This document shows positions 25,636 through 34,016 of a stretch of DNA of 46,366 nt, in pieces; position 1 is the first letter of the stretch, and each line of letters begins with the position of its first letter. The position numbers and the translations under genes were made by a program. Location of the stretch: contig DCHB01000025.1 in assembly GCA_002314685.1 (NCBI GenBank), positions 1-46,366 on the forward strand, given 5' to 3'. The notes under the pieces were generated by a model. It worked only from the letters and a program-made list of their open reading frames with translations. It had not been told where the DNA came from and made no database searches. Source of the stretch: Clostridiales bacterium UBA1763 (GTDB lineage: Bacteria > Bacillota > Clostridia > Oscillospirales > Oscillospiraceae).

Positions 25636-26580
25636 ATCGGGAGAGCAAGCTGCGATGTAGAAAGCCACAGCTATACTGCCGTGTTCTCAAAGCAGTGTCA
25701 GGAGCAAGAGACGCTTCGCATTGTCAAGTACACGGTGATAACCGACTCCCGTCACTGCGACGGCGTTGTCTCAGCGGCTGAAAAGTGCATGGAGAGCTGC
25801 TTCGGCAGGCTTCCTGAGCTGTATGCCGAGCAGGAGGAGTATCTCAGCCGCTTTTGGGAAAACGCCGAAACGGAGATATACTCCGATGACGACAGCAGTC
25901 TGGCAATGGCGTTCAATCAGTATCAGCTTCTGCAGTCCTGCGGAGTTGACGGCTTGAGCAGTATAGCCTCAAAGGGACTGTCGGGCGAGGGCTACGAGGG
26001 ACATTATTTCTGGGACACGGAGATATATGTTATCCCGTTTTTCACCTGCACGGCACCCGAGCTTGCAAGAAAGCTTTTAAGCTACCGCTATGCAACGCTC
26101 GGACTCGCAAGAGAAAACGCAAGACTGCTCGGACACAAAAACGGCGCACTGTTTCCGTGGCGTACAAACCTGTTCGTCGCAGGCTTTATCGGCATGCCGC
26201 AGATGAATCTGTTTGATGCAAAGCTCGTAAAGGCAAACGGCAGATACACAGTTGAGTGCGGCGGCATCAGCGTTGAGCTGAGCGAAGAAAAGCAGGCTCG
26301 CCTCGCGGCAAACGGCGTTGAGTCACAGGATGTTACACTCGGTGTCCGTCCCGACCATATAATGCTCTGCGCAGACGGCATCAAGGGCAGAGTAGATGTC
26401 AGCGAGCTTATGGGCTCATCGGTACATCTTCATGTCAATGCCGAGGGCAAGGACGTTATTGTTATCGTACCGACCAACGGCGACGCGGCACACTTCCCCA
26501 TGGGCAGTGAAGTAAACCTCACCTTCGGCGGCAATGTTGCACACGTGTTCGACAAGGACGGCAAGAACCTCGAGTTCTGA
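25636..26580 (+). pseudogene. Chimeric pseudogene: GH65 phosphorylase fragment joined to MsmK/UgpC C-terminus
   Basis: One open frame, two unrelated halves. Up to about 26166 it is an internal piece of a glycoside hydrolase family 65 disaccharide phosphorylase: FWENAETEIYSDDD, LLQSCGVDGLSSIASKGLSG, EGYEGHYFWDTEIYVIPFF and GHKNGALFPWRT. The N-terminal ~200 residues and everything behind FPWRT, including the region of the catalytic acid, are missing. From about 26167 it is the C-terminal ~137 residues of a maltose/multiple-sugar ABC ATPase: NLFVAGFIGMPQMNLFDAKL, TLGVRPDHIMLCADG, VELMGSSVHLH-type OB folds and the VAHVFDKDGKNLEF end, without any Walker motif. No SD precedes it and the fragment adjoins the amidohydrolase stop directly. 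Deletion, recombination or an assembly join could have made it; a working protein is very unlikely. Confidence 0.85.
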
Positions 26581-26592
26581 TAAGTAAATAGT

Positions 26593-26626
26593 AAAAACCC
26601 GAAAGCCTCAGAGCTTTCGGGTTTTT
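26593..26626. terminator. Bidirectional intrinsic terminator
   Basis: A perfect 14-bp inverted repeat, AAAAACCCGAAAGC / GCTTTCGGGTTTTT, with 6-nt loop CTCAGA, between the convergent ends of the chimeric pseudogene and the SGNH gene. A/T tracts on both sides allow it to work in both directions. Confidence 0.9.
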
Positions 26627-26665
26627 GTATTTTTCACATTGTAAGCTGATTTTTAGGCGGGGGCA

Positions 26666-28279
26666 TTATTTGAACAAGCCCTTTATTAAGCTTTTTGCCA
26701 AACTGCCAAAGGTTTTAGCCGCATTTGTCGTTATCCGAGTGACGGTCTTGGGCGCGGAAAATACAGCAGGCAGGGGCGTGTTATACGCCTTGAGCGCACT
26801 CTGATACTTCGCATCCGCACCGCTTGCGGAAAAATGCGGGCCTGCGCCGTCCAAGAGAGTACCAAACGCAAACATGAACAGCTGAGCCCTCTGCAGATCT
26901 GTGAGCTCATCAATGGGAGTGTCTCGCATATTTATTACAGTGCCGACATCCACATAATTTGAAAATGCCTGCAAAAGACAAGCTATATCTACATCCTTAA
27001 CCCTTGCTCCCGCAAGGAAGTAATCAAGCAGCTCGATGAACTTCTCGGCGAACAGCCTTTCGAGAGGGTCGGCGTCATCTCCGAGAGTACGAACATTGTT
27101 GATAAAGCCGACAATATCCTGCGGATATATCGAGGAATAGTCCGACATATCATAGCCCAGCTCTGTGGCCTCGGCGCGAACCTCCTTGCAGAGAATTCCC
27201 GCGTAATAGTGGTCAAAGCCGAAAACATAGTCCACCATCTGACGAGTGAGCCATTCGGGCAAATCCAATGCTGAGTCAAAGGTTGCCATGTAGTCCTTTG
27301 CGGTCTGCGGGTTTTCGATGAGGTCAATGTAGGAGTATTTGAATCGGTTTGAGTCAACAGCCGTGATATAGGAGTTCAGAGCCGCCGATGTTGAGCCGAG
27401 AAGGTCGGCGAGGTCAATATCAATGCCGTTGTATGTGAAGGTGTAGCCGTAAATGGGATTATACTCGCCGCCTACAAGCAGACGCACATCGGGATTGAGC
27501 TCAAAAATGAGCTTAACTGTCTCGGAAAAGCTCACGAGGCTTTCCGTCACGCTGTAATTGAAGGCATCCACAATGCCAGTCAGCGTATTACCTGAGAACA
27601 CGTCTGAAAGCGTTGACCTCAGGGATGCCGAAAGAGGATCAACAACTGCCTTTATCTCAGGCGAAATGGAGCCGTAAACTAATGCGAGTGTATCATCAGC
27701 ATAGGCGGAGCTGTCTCCGCTGAGCACTGCGGATACGCGGTCGGTAAGATATCGAACATAGCTGTTGCTCAGCATATCGAGTGTAATTACATCGGCAGAG
27801 CGTATCTCATCCACAAATAACTCGTGAAGGTCGCTGATCCCGAAGGCTATGCAGATATGATCAAGGACATTTTCGCGGTATTGCTGTGTGTAGGAATCGC
27901 CCTCAAAGGAGGAGTCGATGATACTGCGTATCTCGCTGCCTCGGATACCGCTGATGCCGAGATTTGTGAACTTTGCATCGTATTCAGGGTGCTGCTCCGC
28001 GATGTAATCCGCGAGGCGGCTGGGGTAGGCAAGGTCGGAGCCGCAGTCAAGGAAGCCCAAGGCGTAAGGTCTGTGGACAAAATCGATATTATCGGGCGAG
28101 GTGATATAGTCGAAACGGGCGTAATAGCCGTAATCCTCAAGACCGAAGCCGTTTGAGGTGGAGTCTCCGATGTTGACCACCTTAAATTCGCGGGTGTCGG
28201 CAAATGCCGCCATCGGAAACAGCCCAACAATAAGTGCAAGCACAATCACTGCCGAAAGAATTCTCATAAGCTTTTTCAT
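26666..28279 (-). CDS. Secreted SGNH/GDSL hydrolase-like protein with basic C-terminal helix
   Basis: 537 aa from the ATG at 28279 (AAGGTGG 6 nt upstream; the longer frame to 28297 lacks a site). A Sec signal peptide (MKKLMRILSAVIVLALIVGL, then AAFA) ends around residue 27. SGNH block I is NIGDSTSNGFG with the nucleophile Ser near 40, block III is changed to FGISDLHE (G-x-N-D usual), and GPHFSASGA near 482 may give the histidine. The long middle helical region is unlike standard esterases. The last 20 residues, basic and amphipathic (TTNAAKTFGSLAKSLIKGLF), resemble the tail of the SGNH protein at 38851, possibly a surface anchor. Substrate unknown; acetyl or acyl groups of glycans are the usual targets of the superfamily. 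Confidence 0.82.
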   Translation of the reverse strand: MKKLMRILSAVIVLALIVGLFPMAAFADTREFKVVNIGDSTSNGFGLEDYGYYARFDYITSPDNIDFVHRPYALGFLDCGSDLAYPSRLADYIAEQHPEYDAKFTNLGISGIRGSEIRSIIDSSFEGDSYTQQYRENVLDHICIAFGISDLHELFVDEIRSADVITLDMLSNSYVRYLTDRVSAVLSGDSSAYADDTLALVYGSISPEIKAVVDPLSASLRSTLSDVFSGNTLTGIVDAFNYSVTESLVSFSETVKLIFELNPDVRLLVGGEYNPIYGYTFTYNGIDIDLADLLGSTSAALNSYITAVDSNRFKYSYIDLIENPQTAKDYMATFDSALDLPEWLTRQMVDYVFGFDHYYAGILCKEVRAEATELGYDMSDYSSIYPQDIVGFINNVRTLGDDADPLERLFAEKFIELLDYFLAGARVKDVDIACLLQAFSNYVDVGTVINMRDTPIDELTDLQRAQLFMFAFGTLLDGAGPHFSASGADAKYQSALKAYNTPLPAVFSAPKTVTRITTNAAKTFGSLAKSLIKGLFK

Positions 28280-28319
28280 AAAAAACCACCTTAGCAATTT
28301 GTGTTAATTATCATACAGA

Positions 28320-28341
28320 ATATCTCTATAATATCTCTATA
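28320..28341. repeat. Tandem 11-bp repeat in the promoter region of the SGNH gene
   Basis: ATATCTCTATA occurs twice head to tail (28320-28330 and 28331-28341), 41 to 62 bp upstream of the minus-strand SGNH start. The period is one DNA turn. On the minus strand TATTAT-like -10 elements fall in it, so the repeat overlaps the likely promoter. Confidence 0.6.
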
Positions 28342-28457
28342 TTTTTCAATGCCGAATTATATGTTATCAGGAAGGTTTTTTGCTAAGCTTTATTGAGAAA
28401 TAATCCCCGAGAAAATCGCGGGCAGCTTGAGGATATCCGAAAACTTTTTTTACACTC

Positions 28458-28486
28458 TTTTCATTTTAGATTTTGTGTGTTAGTAT
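28458..28486 (+). promoter_or_regulatory. Possible extended -10 promoter of araD
   Basis: TGTTAGTAT at 28478-28486 is an extended -10; a weak -35 (TTTTCA, 28458-28463) stands 17 bp from TAGTAT. It would start transcription near 28493, about 33 nt before the araD ATG. Confidence 0.4.
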
Positions 28487-28525
28487 TTTAGCAAAGACAA
28501 GTTGTCGTGAATGGAGGATACAGAA

Positions 28526-29215
28526 ATGCTTGAGCAGCTGAAGAAAGAAGTTTTTGACGCAAACATAGAGCTTGTCAACAAAGGCTTAGTGATTTACACA
28601 TGGGGAAACGTCAGCGGAATAGACCGCGAGAAGGGGCTTGTTGTAATAAAGCCCTCGGGCGTGGATTATGACAAGCTTACCCCCGAGGATATGTCTGTTG
28701 TCGATTTAATTACAGGAGAGAGAATCGAAGGACTAAAGCCGTCCTCCGATACGCCCACTCACTTGGAGCTGTATCGCAGATTTCCCGAGCTGGGCGGCAT
28801 TACTCATACCCACTCGGCTAAAGCAGTTGCATTCGCGCAGGCAGGAATGGATATTCCGCCCTTGGGAACAACTCACGCGGATTATTTTTACGGCGCGGTA
28901 CCCTGCACACGCGGTCTGACCGAAGAAGAGGTTGCAGACGCTTACGAGCTGAATACGGGCAAAGTAATTGCAGAGACAATCATTAAGAGAAATTATGAAG
29001 CACTGAGCATTCCGGGAATAGTGGTTAAAAACCACGGACCGTTCACTTGGGGAAATACTCCTGCGAAATCGGTTTATAATGCCGTCGTGCTCGAAGAAGT
29101 GGCAGGTATGGCAATAAATACTCTGGCACTGAATCCGAATGCGGCTATGCCGAATTACATTCTTGATAAGCATTATATGAGAAAGCACGGAAAAGACGCA
29201 TATTACGGCCAATAA
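28526..29215 (+). CDS. araD: L-ribulose-5-phosphate 4-epimerase
   Basis: About 229 aa from the ATG at 28526, 7 nt behind GGAGGA (the frame is open from 28511, where an ATG lies inside that site). Class II aldolase/epimerase with the family pattern: TWGNVSGIDREKGLVVIKPS, GLKPSSDTPTHLELYRRFPE, zinc ligands in GGITHTHSAKAVAFAQAG and, later, VVKNHGPFTWG. AraD interconverts L-ribulose-5-phosphate and D-xylulose-5-phosphate, linking pentoses to the pentose phosphate pathway. It has its own terminator behind it and is therefore a monocistronic gene next to the ABC/kinase operon. Related enzymes (SgbE, UlaF) act on the same sugar phosphate in ascorbate or gulonate breakdown, so the upstream pathway is not fixed by this gene. 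Confidence 0.93.
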   Translation: MLEQLKKEVFDANIELVNKGLVIYTWGNVSGIDREKGLVVIKPSGVDYDKLTPEDMSVVDLITGERIEGLKPSSDTPTHLELYRRFPELGGITHTHSAKAVAFAQAGMDIPPLGTTHADYFYGAVPCTRGLTEEEVADAYELNTGKVIAETIIKRNYEALSIPGIVVKNHGPFTWGNTPAKSVYNAVVLEEVAGMAINTLALNPNAAMPNYILDKHYMRKHGKDAYYGQ

Positions 29216-29236
29216 ACGCCAGTGCTTCCATGTACT

Positions 29237-29273
29237 ACCAAACACCTCTCCTTGCCGACGAGAGGTGTTTGGT
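29237..29273 (+). terminator. Hairpin terminator after araD
   Basis: ACCAAACACCTCTC and its reverse complement GAGAGGTGTTTGGT flank a 9-nt loop, 14 paired bases, about 20 nt after the araD stop. The following sequence is only moderately T-rich. Confidence 0.7.
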
Positions 29274-29330
29274 TATATATAACAAGATATGCCGACTCTT
29301 TTTATGTAATTTGCTGTTTTTAGACGCGAT

Positions 29331-29383
29331 TTGTATAATCCCGTTGCGCTTATATGGCTGTATGTGCTATACTGTCTATACAA
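29331..29383. promoter_or_regulatory. Candidate GntR operator pair around the sugar-operon promoter
   Basis: TTGTATA at 29331-29337 and its exact reverse complement TATACAA at 29377-29383 bracket the promoter, one half just upstream of -35 and the other just behind -10. Spacing of 46 bp is compatible with looping or two separate dimer sites. The HutC/GntR regulator at 35587 is the obvious candidate to bind here. Confidence 0.4.
29344..29373 (+). promoter_or_regulatory. Promoter of the sugar uptake operon
   Basis: TTGCGC at 29344-29349, 18-bp spacer, TATACT at 29368-29373 with an extended -10 TG (TGCTATACT). Start near 29380, giving a leader of about 43 nt to the binding-protein ATG. Confidence 0.65.
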
Positions 29384-29422
29384 CGAAGTGAAAAACACTT
29401 CAAATACCGAAAGGAGTCCAAA

Positions 29423-30442
29423 ATGAAAAAAGTTATTTCCCTCTTGCTCGCGCTGTCTATGATTTTCTGCCTCGTCGCTTGCGGACAGAATGAAGACCCG
29501 ACAGCAAAGGACGGCGAAGTCGTCAAAGTAGCACTCTCCACCTTCAGCCTGGCAATTCCCTGGCAGATTCAGACTATCGACACCCTGCAGGCAGCTGTTG
29601 ATGCATACGACGGTGCAGTTGAACTCACTGTTGCAAATGCTGACAACAACACCGCTGACCAGATTACTCAGATCGAGAACTTCATCGATCAGGAGTATGA
29701 CATCATCCTTGTTGACGCAAGCAACGCAACCGGCTTGAATCCCACTCTGCAGGCAGCTAAGGACGCAGGCATTGTAGTTGTCAGCTACAACTGCATTGTT
29801 GACGATCCTGACTGCGTTTCCGCACGTGTATATGTTGACCAGACCGAGTGGGGCCGCATCATGGCTCAGTTCATCGTTGATGAGCTCGACGGCAAGGGCG
29901 ACATCGTTTGCCTGACCGGTCTTTCCGGCAACCAGATAGCAGCTGACCGTTGGACAGGTGCTCAGGAAGTATTCGCAGAGAACCCCGGCATCAACATCCT
30001 TGCTGACGCTCCCGCAGAGTGGGAACAGTCTCCTGCTGAGGAAAAGATGCAGGCATGGCTCTCCGCATTCACAAACATTGACGCAGTATGGGCTGACGGC
30101 GGTCCCTGCGGTCTCGGCGTTATCAATGTTCTTGAGAAGAACGGCCTCGACATGATTCCCGTATCCGGTGAAGCTTCCTTCGGTTTCGTCAACAAGTGGA
30201 ACACCGAGGTTGAGAACGGCCTTAGCTGCTGCGCACCTGTATGCCCCGTTTACATTGGCCAGCTTGCTCTCGAGGCAGGTCTGCGTATCATGAACGGCGA
30301 ATTTGCAGGCGGAGATATTCCTCTGAACATTCCTGTAATGACCAACGACAATATTGCTGACTGGGCTGACGATACCAAGTCCGATGAAGCATTTGCATTT
30401 GACGTAATCACCGCAGACGAGATCGACGCATACTTCAAGTAA
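29423..30442 (+). CDS. Sugar ABC transporter substrate-binding lipoprotein (RbsB-like)
   Basis: 339 aa from the ATG at 29423 behind AAAGGAG with 6-nt spacing. Lipoprotein signal MKKVISLLLALSMIFCLVAC with the lipobox cysteine at residue 20. The mature part is a periplasmic-binding-protein type 1 fold: NNTADQITQIENFIDQEYDI followed by ILVDASNA, AKDAGIVVVSYN, GDIVCLTGLSGNQIA and PVYIGQLALEAGLRI. It captures a sugar outside the membrane for the ABC transporter encoded next. Codon use is strongly biased (few ATA or AGA codons, many C-ending), unlike neighbouring genes, which suggests very high expression. The hairpin behind it would keep its mRNA level above that of the membrane components. The sugar is unknown. 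Confidence 0.93.
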   Translation: MKKVISLLLALSMIFCLVACGQNEDPTAKDGEVVKVALSTFSLAIPWQIQTIDTLQAAVDAYDGAVELTVANADNNTADQITQIENFIDQEYDIILVDASNATGLNPTLQAAKDAGIVVVSYNCIVDDPDCVSARVYVDQTEWGRIMAQFIVDELDGKGDIVCLTGLSGNQIAADRWTGAQEVFAENPGINILADAPAEWEQSPAEEKMQAWLSAFTNIDAVWADGGPCGLGVINVLEKNGLDMIPVSGEASFGFVNKWNTEVENGLSCCAPVCPVYIGQLALEAGLRIMNGEFAGGDIPLNIPVMTNDNIADWADDTKSDEAFAFDVITADEIDAYFK

Positions 30443-30472
30443 TCCCCCGCTAAGCAAATTAGCGAAAAATAA

Positions 30473-30509
30473 GGTAAAGTCTGGCTTCTTCGGAAGTCAG
30501 ACCTTTATC
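30473..30509 (+). terminator. Intercistronic hairpin behind the binding-protein gene
   Basis: GGTAAAGTCTGGCTTC and GAAGTCAGACCTTTATC pair into a stem of about 16 bp with two G-T pairs, one bulge and a TTCG tetraloop. No strong T run follows. A second small hairpin (CGCTAA/TTAGCG, 30448-30464) lies before it. Position between binding protein and ATPase fits a partial terminator or mRNA-stabilising stem. Confidence 0.6.
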
Positions 30510-30559
30510 TTATGAATCAGAACAAATAGTAATTATCACCTCCAGGGAGATGAAAGCTG

Positions 30560-32089
30560 ATGAACGAGAATATCAACGCAAAAAACGAAATAATACTGAC
30601 TGCTGCCAACATTACAAAGTCATACGGCGGCTCCGTAGTTCTAAATGATGTTTCAATATCCATAAAGAAGGGCAAAGTGCTCACATTTGTCGGTGAAAAC
30701 GGTGCAGGCAAATCAACGCTCATTAACATTCTGAGTGGGCTTGTCGCACAGGATAGCGGCAGTATCACTTACGAAGGCAGTGAGGTGAGATGGAGCTCAC
30801 CCGCACACGCGCTGAAAAACGGTATTGCGGTTGTTCATCAGGAGCTTACGCTGTTCAAAAATCTGACCGTTGCCGAAAACATCTTTGCGGGAAACAAAAG
30901 TGTTATTAAGTTCGGAAAGCTTGACAGAAAATTCATGGCACAGCGCAGCAGCGAGATACTCTCAAAGCTGGGTCTTCATATAGACGTGAATACGCTGGTG
31001 GAGAATCTGACCGTTGCTCAGCAGCAGCTGGTTGAAATCGCAAAGGCTATTTCATGGAACCCCAAGCTGCTTATTCTCGACGAAGCTACATCGGCTCTGG
31101 ATACAATGCAGGTTGAAAACCTTTTCAAATATTGCAGAGAATTACTGCAGGAAGATATAGCAATGGTGTTTGTATCGCACAGAACACCCGAAATGTTTGA
31201 AATAGCGGATGAAGCGCTTGTTATAAAAGACGGAAATGTGGTGGGCTTCTATCCCGAGCTCAAAGCCGTGACGGATGAGGACCTGATAAACTGCATGGTC
31301 GGATATTCAATCCAGACCAGCTTCCCGAAAAAGAATCAATCCGAAACACGCCCTCCGATAATGGAGGTTGAAAATCTTTCAACGGATTTCATAAAAGAAG
31401 TATCAATGTATATAAGACCCGGTGAAATAATAGGCCTTGGCGGACTGCGCGGGCATGGACAGGAGGAGCTTCTGCGCACCTTGTTCGGGCTCGAAAAGGT
31501 TAGATCGGGTAAAATAACAATCGACGGAAAGCCCTATACGGTTAAAGACGTGTCAAGGGCGATTTCCGAAAAATTTGCATACGTTCCCCCTGATAGAAAG
31601 AAAGAGGGAGCAGTGCTCTCGCTTCCCATTGAAAACAACCTCACCATTCCCGTTCTCGGGCAGGTGAGTAACGCTCTCGGCTGGCTGAACAGAGCGAGCG
31701 AGGAGAGCATGATAGACAGAACAAGAAAAAGACTGAGCATAGATCAGAGAAACTGGCATCAGACTGTTGCACAGCTCAGCGGAGGCAATCAGCAGAAGAT
31801 CGTTATAGGCAAATGGCTGGAGTCGGACTTCAAAATCCTTTTGATGGACGAACCTACACGAGGCGTTGATGTTGCGACAAAGCATGAAATTTATCTCTTC
31901 CTGCGTGAGCTGACAAAGCAGGGCTTGAGTGTTTTGCTTGTTTCGACAGATATGCTTGAGCTGATCGGTATAAGCGACAGAATATATGTCTTCTATGAGG
32001 GCAGAATCCATAAGGAGCTTACGGGCGACGACATTACAGAAGAAAATGTCACATACGCAATTATGGGGCTGCAGGGAGATAAAACATGA
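30560..32089 (+). CDS. Two-domain sugar ABC transporter ATPase (RbsA/MglA type)
   Basis: 509 aa. The first domain has Walker A GENGAGKST near residue 45, the LTVAQQQLVEIAKA signature and Walker B LLILDEATSALD. The second has the degenerate Walker A region GLGGLRGHGQEELLRTLFGL usual in this family, a canonical LSGGNQQKIVIGKWL signature and LLMDEPTRGVDVATK. Such tandem ATPases energise CUT2-type importers of monosaccharides. It overlaps the first permease gene by ATGA. The regular spacing and the binding protein upstream leave little doubt on role. Substrate unknown. Confidence 0.94.
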   Translation: MNENINAKNEIILTAANITKSYGGSVVLNDVSISIKKGKVLTFVGENGAGKSTLINILSGLVAQDSGSITYEGSEVRWSSPAHALKNGIAVVHQELTLFKNLTVAENIFAGNKSVIKFGKLDRKFMAQRSSEILSKLGLHIDVNTLVENLTVAQQQLVEIAKAISWNPKLLILDEATSALDTMQVENLFKYCRELLQEDIAMVFVSHRTPEMFEIADEALVIKDGNVVGFYPELKAVTDEDLINCMVGYSIQTSFPKKNQSETRPPIMEVENLSTDFIKEVSMYIRPGEIIGLGGLRGHGQEELLRTLFGLEKVRSGKITIDGKPYTVKDVSRAISEKFAYVPPDRKKEGAVLSLPIENNLTIPVLGQVSNALGWLNRASEESMIDRTRKRLSIDQRNWHQTVAQLSGGNQQKIVIGKWLESDFKILLMDEPTRGVDVATKHEIYLFLRELTKQGLSVLLVSTDMLELIGISDRIYVFYEGRIHKELTGDDITEENVTYAIMGLQGDKT

Positions 32090-33030
32090 ACAAGATAAAG
32101 AAGAGTATAAAGGCAAACAGTGAGCTCATACCTATTTATATTGTAATGCTCATTATGGTTGCCCTAAATATATGGAAGCAGCCGACCTTCTTCAAGCCGG
32201 CGACATTTGCAAGAATATGCAATCAGCTTGCCCCGTATATATTCATGGGCATGGCACAGATGTGCATTATGGTGCTGGGCGGCATGGACTTCGGTCTTGG
32301 TGCGCTTGTCAGCTTCTCAACCTGCTTGTTTGCAACCTATATGGTTGAAAACAACACTACAAATACATTTATAATTATAGGAATTATCCTTCTGATAGGC
32401 TGTATTGATGCCTGCGTCGGATACATAGTAGGACGGTTTAATCTGCCAACCATTGTTGTAACCTTAGCGACCTCCTTCGTGTTCGAGGGACTGGCACTGC
32501 TGACGCTTCCCACTCCGGGCGGATTTATAAATTCCTTTGCAAGCAATATGCTTATCGGAAAGCTCGGCATACTTCCCGCCAGCCTTATTTGGTGTGCAGT
32601 GTTTGCGGGTATCTGGATTCTCATGCGTAAATCATCAATCGGACTTTTGATATACGCGACAGGAAACAACAAGAAATCCGCATTCTCAAGCGGTCTCAAT
32701 GTAAAGAAGGGATGCGTGCTCGCGTTCTTTATAAGCGGCATACTCGCCGCTATGGCAGGACTGATGCTCTGCTCAAGAACTATGTCAGGCGACCCGACGA
32801 TTGCAAACGATATGACCATCAATGCGGTTACCGCCGCCGTACTCGGCGGAGTGACCTTCAGCGGAGGAGAAGGAAAGCTTGCGGGTGTTATTGCGGGCTC
32901 AATCGTTGTCGGAATTCTCGTAAATGTACTTTTCTACCTGAACATAACGGGATTTTACACCTACTTCGTGCAGGGAATTATTCTCATTCTGTCGGTTGTT
33001 GTGAACAATCTCAGAAAGGGAGGCAAGTAA
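32086..33030 (+). CDS. CUT2 sugar ABC transporter permease 1 (RbsC-like)
   Basis: 314 aa, roughly nine to ten membrane segments. Family motifs include ICNQLAPYIFMGMAQMCIMV followed by LGGMDFGLGALVSFST in the second segment region, and the C-terminal AVLGGVTFSGGEGKLAGVIA with GILVNVLFYLNITGFYTYFV. It shares an ATGA overlap with the ATPase gene and is followed 1 bp later by a second permease, so the channel is probably a heterodimer. In this first permease the motif GGMDFGLGAL replaces the common GGIDLSVGS. Confidence 0.92.
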   Translation: MNKIKKSIKANSELIPIYIVMLIMVALNIWKQPTFFKPATFARICNQLAPYIFMGMAQMCIMVLGGMDFGLGALVSFSTCLFATYMVENNTTNTFIIIGIILLIGCIDACVGYIVGRFNLPTIVVTLATSFVFEGLALLTLPTPGGFINSFASNMLIGKLGILPASLIWCAVFAGIWILMRKSSIGLLIYATGNNKKSAFSSGLNVKKGCVLAFFISGILAAMAGLMLCSRTMSGDPTIANDMTINAVTAAVLGGVTFSGGEGKLAGVIAGSIVVGILVNVLFYLNITGFYTYFVQGIILILSVVVNNLRKGGK

Positions 33031-33031
33031 A

Positions 33032-34003
33032 GTGGAAAAAGATAAAAGTCTCAAGCCTTCCCTTAAAAATCTCGCACAGGCGAACAGCTCTGTTCTTGCA
33101 CTGCTGCTCGTAGCGGTGGCATTCTTCCTGCTTTCACATTTTGTGTCTTCCGCAAAATTCAGCACAGTGCTGCACATATCGTCATTCCTCGCGCTTGCGG
33201 CAATGGGACAGACAATAGCGTTCCTGCTGGGCGGAATTGACCTCTCCGTTGCAAGCCTTCTGAGTGCATCGGGAATACTGCTCTGCGCACTGATTTCGGG
33301 CTCTATGCCGCTTGTTGTGTGTATCATTATTGTGCTTGTTGCTTCGGCGATAATCGGTCTTCTCAACGGCATGGGCATAGCACTTCTGAACATTCCTCCC
33401 CTTGTAATGACCGTCGCTATGCAGTATATTCTGCGAGGCGTCACGCTTGTAACAACAAACGGCAAGCCCATTGCACCGAAAAATGATGCCATCAGCGTAT
33501 GGGCAAACAAAAATATTGTTTTCGGACTCAGCGGTGGTATAATAGTACTGTTATGCTGTGTCCTGCTGATTACGCTTATTCTCTATAAGACGAAGCTCGG
33601 ACGCGATATATATTTCCTCGGCTCAAACCCCGAAATTGCAAAAATGTCGGGCATAAAAACAAGAAAAGTAACGATTGTTTGTTATTCCATTGCGGCAATG
33701 CTCGCAGGTCTTGCGGGAGTAATGCTGGTAGGTTATACTGGAACAGCGGCAGTCAGAATCGGTGACAGCTATCTGCTTCCCAGTATTGCGGCAGTTCTCA
33801 TAGGCGGAACCTCGCCTCTCGGCGGCAAGGGCGGCGTAATTAGAACCGTAATAGGCGCGTTCATTCTCTCAAATATAATAAGCCTTCTGACTGTTATGCA
33901 GATGCAGGAAGCTACCCGCCAGATTATCGAGGGCGGAATTGTTCTTCTGTTCATTATCATTAACAACGTCGAATTTAAGAAAAAAGTAAAGGCAAACAAA
34001 TAA
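33032..34003 (+). CDS. CUT2 sugar ABC transporter permease 2 (RbsC-like)
   Basis: 323 aa from a GTG start with GGGAGG upstream. The family motif is FLLGGIDLSVASLLSASGIL near residue 65, and the C-terminal end has VLIGGTSPLGGKGGVIRTVI and GAFILSNIISLLTVMQMQEA. It is clearly paralogous to permease 1 but diverged, as expected for the halves of a heterodimeric channel. It ends 13 bp before the kinase gene, so uptake and phosphorylation are co-transcribed. Confidence 0.92.
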   Translation: MEKDKSLKPSLKNLAQANSSVLALLLVAVAFFLLSHFVSSAKFSTVLHISSFLALAAMGQTIAFLLGGIDLSVASLLSASGILLCALISGSMPLVVCIIIVLVASAIIGLLNGMGIALLNIPPLVMTVAMQYILRGVTLVTTNGKPIAPKNDAISVWANKNIVFGLSGGIIVLLCCVLLITLILYKTKLGRDIYFLGSNPEIAKMSGIKTRKVTIVCYSIAAMLAGLAGVMLVGYTGTAAVRIGDSYLLPSIAAVLIGGTSPLGGKGGVIRTVIGAFILSNIISLLTVMQMQEATRQIIEGGIVLLFIIINNVEFKKKVKANK

Positions 34004-34016
34004 ACGGAGATATCAA

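Noticed and set aside
25636..26580. Chimeric frame as a real bifunctional sugar protein
   Set aside because: Both halves lack their catalytic parts (no GH65 catalytic acid region, no Walker motifs) and there is no ribosome site.
29273..30457. 394-codon minus-strand ORF
   Set aside because: It lies opposite the binding-protein gene, whose strong codon bias keeps the other strand free of stops. Signal peptide, lipobox and SD support the plus-strand gene.
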